Assembly: GCA_900315615.1 (NCBI GenBank)
Contig: OMZT01000007.1
Span: forward strand, 1-47,260
DNA from: an uncultured Veillonellaceae bacterium
Lineage (GTDB): Bacteria > Bacillota > Negativicutes > Selenomonadales > Selenomonadaceae
Length of the DNA: 47,260 bases
Direction of reading: 5' to 3'
Part shown: positions 45,160 through 47,260 of the stretch, one piece after another
Numbering within the stretch: position 1 is the first letter of the stretch
How the letters are laid out: every line of letters starts with the position of its first letter
Program-made: the position numbers and the translations under genes
The notes under the pieces: model-generated
Seen by the model: only the letters and a program-made list of their open reading frames with translations
Databases searched by the model: none
What the model was told of the DNA's origin: nothing

Positions 45160-45171
45160 GGAGGAAGTAAT

Positions 45172-45816
45172 ATGCATATCCTTTTGATGGGACCTCCGGG
45201 TGCAGGCAAAGGCACGCAGGCGGCCAGCCTTGTTAAGGAGTTCCAGATTCCACACATTTCTACGGGGGACATGTTCCGCGCAGCAGTGAAGGAGGGAACG
45301 GAGCTCGGCAAGCAGGCAAAAGCGTGCATGGATGCAGGAAAGCTCGTTCCTGACGAGGTGACGATCGGAATCGTTCGTGAGCGCCTCGCAAAGGACGATT
45401 GCAAGAAAGGCTTTATCCTTGATGGTTTTCCACGCACAGTGGAGCAGGCTGATGCCCTCGGCAAGATCCTCAGTGATCTCGGACTTTCACTTACGCGTGT
45501 GCTTAGCATTAGTGTCCCGGCAGCAGATCTCGTTGAGCGTGCTGTTGGACGCCGCATATGCAAGACATGCGGAGCTACTTATCACGTGAAGTTCAACCCG
45601 CCAAAGGCGGATGGAATCTGCGATGAGTGTGGAGGAGAGCTTTACCAGCGTGCTGACGACAGCGAAGAAACGATGACGAATCGCATTGCTGTTTATGAGC
45701 GACAGACGAAGCCTTTGATCGAGTATTATCAGAAAGCGGGCATATACAGCGAGGTCGATGGGCGCCAGCCTATAGATAAAGTTACAAAAGACCTTGTCAA
45801 AGTGCTTAAAGGCTGA
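45172..45816 (+). CDS. adk: Adenylate kinase with zinc-binding LID
   Basis: Adenylate kinase balances ATP, ADP and AMP. The 214-residue enzyme has the P-loop [11 protein letters not shown], the AMP-binding [25 protein letters not shown], and a LID domain with two cysteine pairs (CKTCGATYH and CDECGGELY) that bind zinc as in Bacillus. GAGGAAG precedes the ATG. In many bacteria map follows adk; here a 187-base non-coding stretch follows instead, then infA. Confidence 0.98.
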   Translation: MHILLMGPPGAGKGTQAASLVKEFQIPHISTGDMFRAAVKEGTELGKQAKACMDAGKLVPDEVTIGIVRERLAKDDCKKGFILDGFPRTVEQADALGKILSDLGLSLTRVLSISVPAADLVERAVGRRICKTCGATYHVKFNPPKADGICDECGGELYQRADDSEETMTNRIAVYERQTKPLIEYYQKAGIYSEVDGRQPIDKVTKDLVKVLKG

Positions 45817-45841
45817 TAAAATATTCGTCGGTAGAAGTTAG

Positions 45842-45981
45842 CCGTTTTATAGAACGGGGAGTGCAGCATATAGCTGCCTGCTCCAGTCCTCAGCGCTCAC
45901 GCTATGGACTGGCAGTGATACAATTATGTTGGGCATGGCATTTTCGAATGTGAATATCTCCTCAGATGACATTGGCCCAAC
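45842..45981 (+). ncRNA. Structured leader RNA between adk and infA
   Basis: Four hairpins lie in a row. CCGTT/AACGG is at 45842-45857. GGAG-GCAGC/GCTGC-CTCC is at 45858-45884. A two-part stem CCAGTCC-AGCG/CGCT-GGACTGG is at 45883-45912. A GTTGGGC/GCCCAAC stem (45928-45981) closes over two small hairpins. Stems two and three share two bases and may compete. The last stem ends 10 bases before the infA ribosome site, so it could control infA and the following ribosomal genes. No protein-coding frame is convincing here. Confidence 0.55.
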
Positions 45982-46003
45982 CCAATTCCAGAAGGAGAGT
46001 TAC

Positions 46004-46222
46004 ATGTCTAAGCAAGATGTAATCGAAGTAGAAGGCAAGGTCTTGGAGGCATTGCCGAATGCGATGTTCCAGGTCGAGCTGGAAAATGGCCACGTCGTGC
46101 TGGCACATGTGTCTGGTAAGATACGGATGAATTTCATCCGCATCCTTCCGGGCGATAAAGTCACGATCGAGCTGACGCCTTACGATCTGACACGCGGCCG
46201 TATAACATACCGTTTCAAGTGA
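46004..46222 (+). CDS. infA: Translation initiation factor IF-1
   Basis: IF-1 blocks the ribosomal A site during initiation. The 72-residue OB-fold protein starts [20 protein letters not shown] and contains [21 protein letters not shown] and the end [12 protein letters not shown] (quoted in parts). AAGGAGAG sets the ATG at 46004; an in-frame start at 45926 would add atypical residues lying in the structured leader. rpmJ follows after 24 bases. Confidence 0.98.
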   Translation: MSKQDVIEVEGKVLEALPNAMFQVELENGHVVLAHVSGKIRMNFIRILPGDKVTIELTPYDLTRGRITYRFK

Positions 46223-46246
46223 TTTGACAAGGAGGGTGCAACCGGG

Positions 46247-46360
46247 ATGAAAGTAAAACCATCCGTTAAGCGCATGTGCGATAAGTGCAAGATCATTAAG
46301 CGCAAAGGCCGCGTCATGGTCATTTGCGAGAATCCGAAGCATAAGCAGAGACAGGGCTGA
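46247..46360 (+). CDS. rpmJ: 50S ribosomal protein L36, zinc-binding type
   Basis: L36 is the smallest large-subunit protein. The 37-residue product reads [20 protein letters not shown] and continues to [11 protein letters not shown]; two cysteines of CDKC, the later cysteine and a histidine form the zinc site, so this is the metal-binding form. AAGGAGGG lies about 10 bases before the ATG. Position between infA and rpsM is standard. Confidence 0.97.
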   Translation: MKVKPSVKRMCDKCKIIKRKGRVMVICENPKHKQRQG

Positions 46361-46381
46361 TAAATAAGGAGGTGCAATTAT

Positions 46382-46753
46382 ATGGCACGAATTGCCGGAG
46401 TGGATTTGCCACGTGACAAGAGAATCGAATACGCGTTGACATATATATACGGTATCGGTCTGAAGACCGCACAGAGGCTTGTAGCAGAGACAGGAATCGA
46501 TCCAGATACTCGCGCTCGTGACCTTACAGAGGATGAGGTCGCAAAGCTCAGGAGCATTATTGACAAGGAGGTCGTCACGGAAGGCGATCTTCGCCGTGAG
46601 CGTCAGATGAATATTAAGCGCCTTGTTGATATCGGCTGCTACCGTGGCCGCCGTCATCGTCTTGGACTGCCTGTACGCGGACAGAATACTAAGAACAACG
46701 CACGTACGCGCAAGGGTCCTAAGAAGATCGTTGCTGGCAAGAAGAAGGACTAA
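46382..46753 (+). CDS. rpsM: 30S ribosomal protein S13
   Basis: S13 lies in the small-subunit head and contacts P-site tRNA and L5. The 123-residue product starts [20 protein letters not shown] and contains [19 protein letters not shown], the helix-hairpin-helix region, with a basic tail ([16 protein letters not shown]) that reaches the tRNA. AAGGAGGTG precedes the ATG. rpsK follows after 19 bases. Confidence 0.98.
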   Translation: MARIAGVDLPRDKRIEYALTYIYGIGLKTAQRLVAETGIDPDTRARDLTEDEVAKLRSIIDKEVVTEGDLRRERQMNIKRLVDIGCYRGRRHRLGLPVRGQNTKNNARTRKGPKKIVAGKKKD

Positions 46754-46772
46754 GGAAAGGGAGGGATAAATA

Positions 46773-47165
46773 GTGGCAGTCAAGAAGACCACACATTCGA
46801 AGAAGAAGGTCCGCAAGAACATAGAGAGCGGCGTGGCGCATATCAGCTCCACCTTCAACAATACGATAGTGACTCTTACGGATAAGAACGGCAATGCCCT
46901 CTCATGGGCAAGTGCTGGCGGACTCGGTTTCCGTGGCTCAAGGAAAAGCACACCGTTTGCTGCACAGATGGCAGCAGAGACGGCAGCAAAGGCAGCTATG
47001 GAACATGGCCTGAAGCAGGTTGAAGTATACGTTAAGGGTCCGGGTGCCGGCCGTGAGGCAGCAATCCGTTCCCTCCAGGCAACCGGCCTCGAGGTTAACA
47101 TGATTAAAGATGTTACCCCGATTCCACATAATGGATGCCGTCCGCCTAAGCGTAGAAGAGTTTGA
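46773..47165 (+). CDS. rpsK: 30S ribosomal protein S11
   Basis: S11 forms part of the platform near the mRNA exit. The 130-residue product starts at a GTG (46773) after GGGAGGG, has [20 protein letters not shown] and [19 protein letters not shown], then [20 protein letters not shown] and the family end [18 protein letters not shown]. Length and order are standard. Confidence 0.98.
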   Translation: MAVKKTTHSKKKVRKNIESGVAHISSTFNNTIVTLTDKNGNALSWASAGGLGFRGSRKSTPFAAQMAAETAAKAAMEHGLKQVEVYVKGPGAGREAAIRSLQATGLEVNMIKDVTPIPHNGCRPPKRRRV

Positions 47166-47183
47166 TGGAGGTGCAGAGAATAG

Positions 47184-47260
47184 ATGGCAATAGATAGAGT
47201 TCCGTCACTGAAAAGGTGCCGTGCGCTCGGCCTCGAGCCAGCAGTAGTTGGACTCAGCAA
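47184..47260 (+). CDS. rpsD: 30S ribosomal protein S4, 5' part only
   Basis: The window ends 77 bases into this gene, giving 25 residues. It begins MAIDRVPSLKRCRALGLEP, which is the N-terminal pattern of the S4 form without the zinc-binding cysteines, as found in several Clostridia and Negativicutes. GGAGGTG (47167-47173) lies 10 bases before the ATG. S4 organises the 5' domain of 16S rRNA and in many bacteria regulates its own operon. Its place after rpsK fits the alpha cluster. Confidence 0.88.
   Translation, partial: MAIDRVPSLKRCRALGLEPAVVGLS

Noticed and set aside
45962-47260. Long open frame of about 430 codons on the minus strand
   Set aside because: It lies opposite infA, rpmJ, rpsM, rpsK and rpsD, all of which are certain. 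It has no ribosome site or recognisable domain and is a by-product of the biased codons on the other strand.

Overview
This window looks like chromosome from a diderm (outer-membrane) member of the Firmicutes, class Negativicutes, most likely Selenomonadaceae. That is inferred from three things: Firmicutes-style gene order and sequences (mraZ to ftsZ cell-wall cluster, str/S10/spc/alpha ribosomal clusters, zinc-type S14, Bacillus-like EF-Tu and zinc-LID adenylate kinase), MurE with the meso-diaminopimelate motif, and a set of secreted CsgG-like proteins expected in a cell with an outer membrane. Base composition is near 50% GC by eye. No 16S gene is present, so genus is not settled.

Layout. 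1-90: right-end hairpin of an IS200/IS605-type element. 134-1757: a secreted protein and a YitT-family membrane protein, then a terminator. 1822-6284: one promoter, five consecutive exported proteins with CsgG/FlgT-like features, and a terminator; this is the least understood cluster here. 6321-19155: division and cell-wall cluster mraZ-rsmH-ftsL-murE-murF-mraY-murD-murG-murC-ddl-ftsQ-ftsZ, with ftsI, ftsW, murB and ftsA absent from their usual places. 19211-22813: a TAXI-type TRAP transporter operon (binding lipoprotein, DUF1850 protein, fused permease). 22905-24960: transketolase. 24974-28225: a histidine-rich PepSY protein divergent from a sensor kinase/response regulator pair whose sensor domain is also histidine-rich. 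28262-29904: a CstA-family transporter with a structured leader. 30009-47260 (open at the right edge): a new strong promoter, then L7Ae-like protein, rpsL, rpsG, fusA, tuf, the S10 and spc clusters, secY, adk, infA, rpmJ, rpsM, rpsK and the start of rpsD.

The most interesting signals are: (i) the five-gene exported CsgG-like operon; (ii) the PepSY/two-component module, with matching histidine-rich regions and a PhoP-box-like operator in front of the PepSY gene; (iii) two structured non-coding leaders in the ribosomal region, one before rpsJ and one between adk and infA where map is usually found; and (iv) a ten-codon leader ORF with an internal hairpin between the TRAP binding protein and the DUF1850 gene. 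No tRNA, rRNA or CRISPR array was seen. All calls come from reading the sequence; no database search was run.
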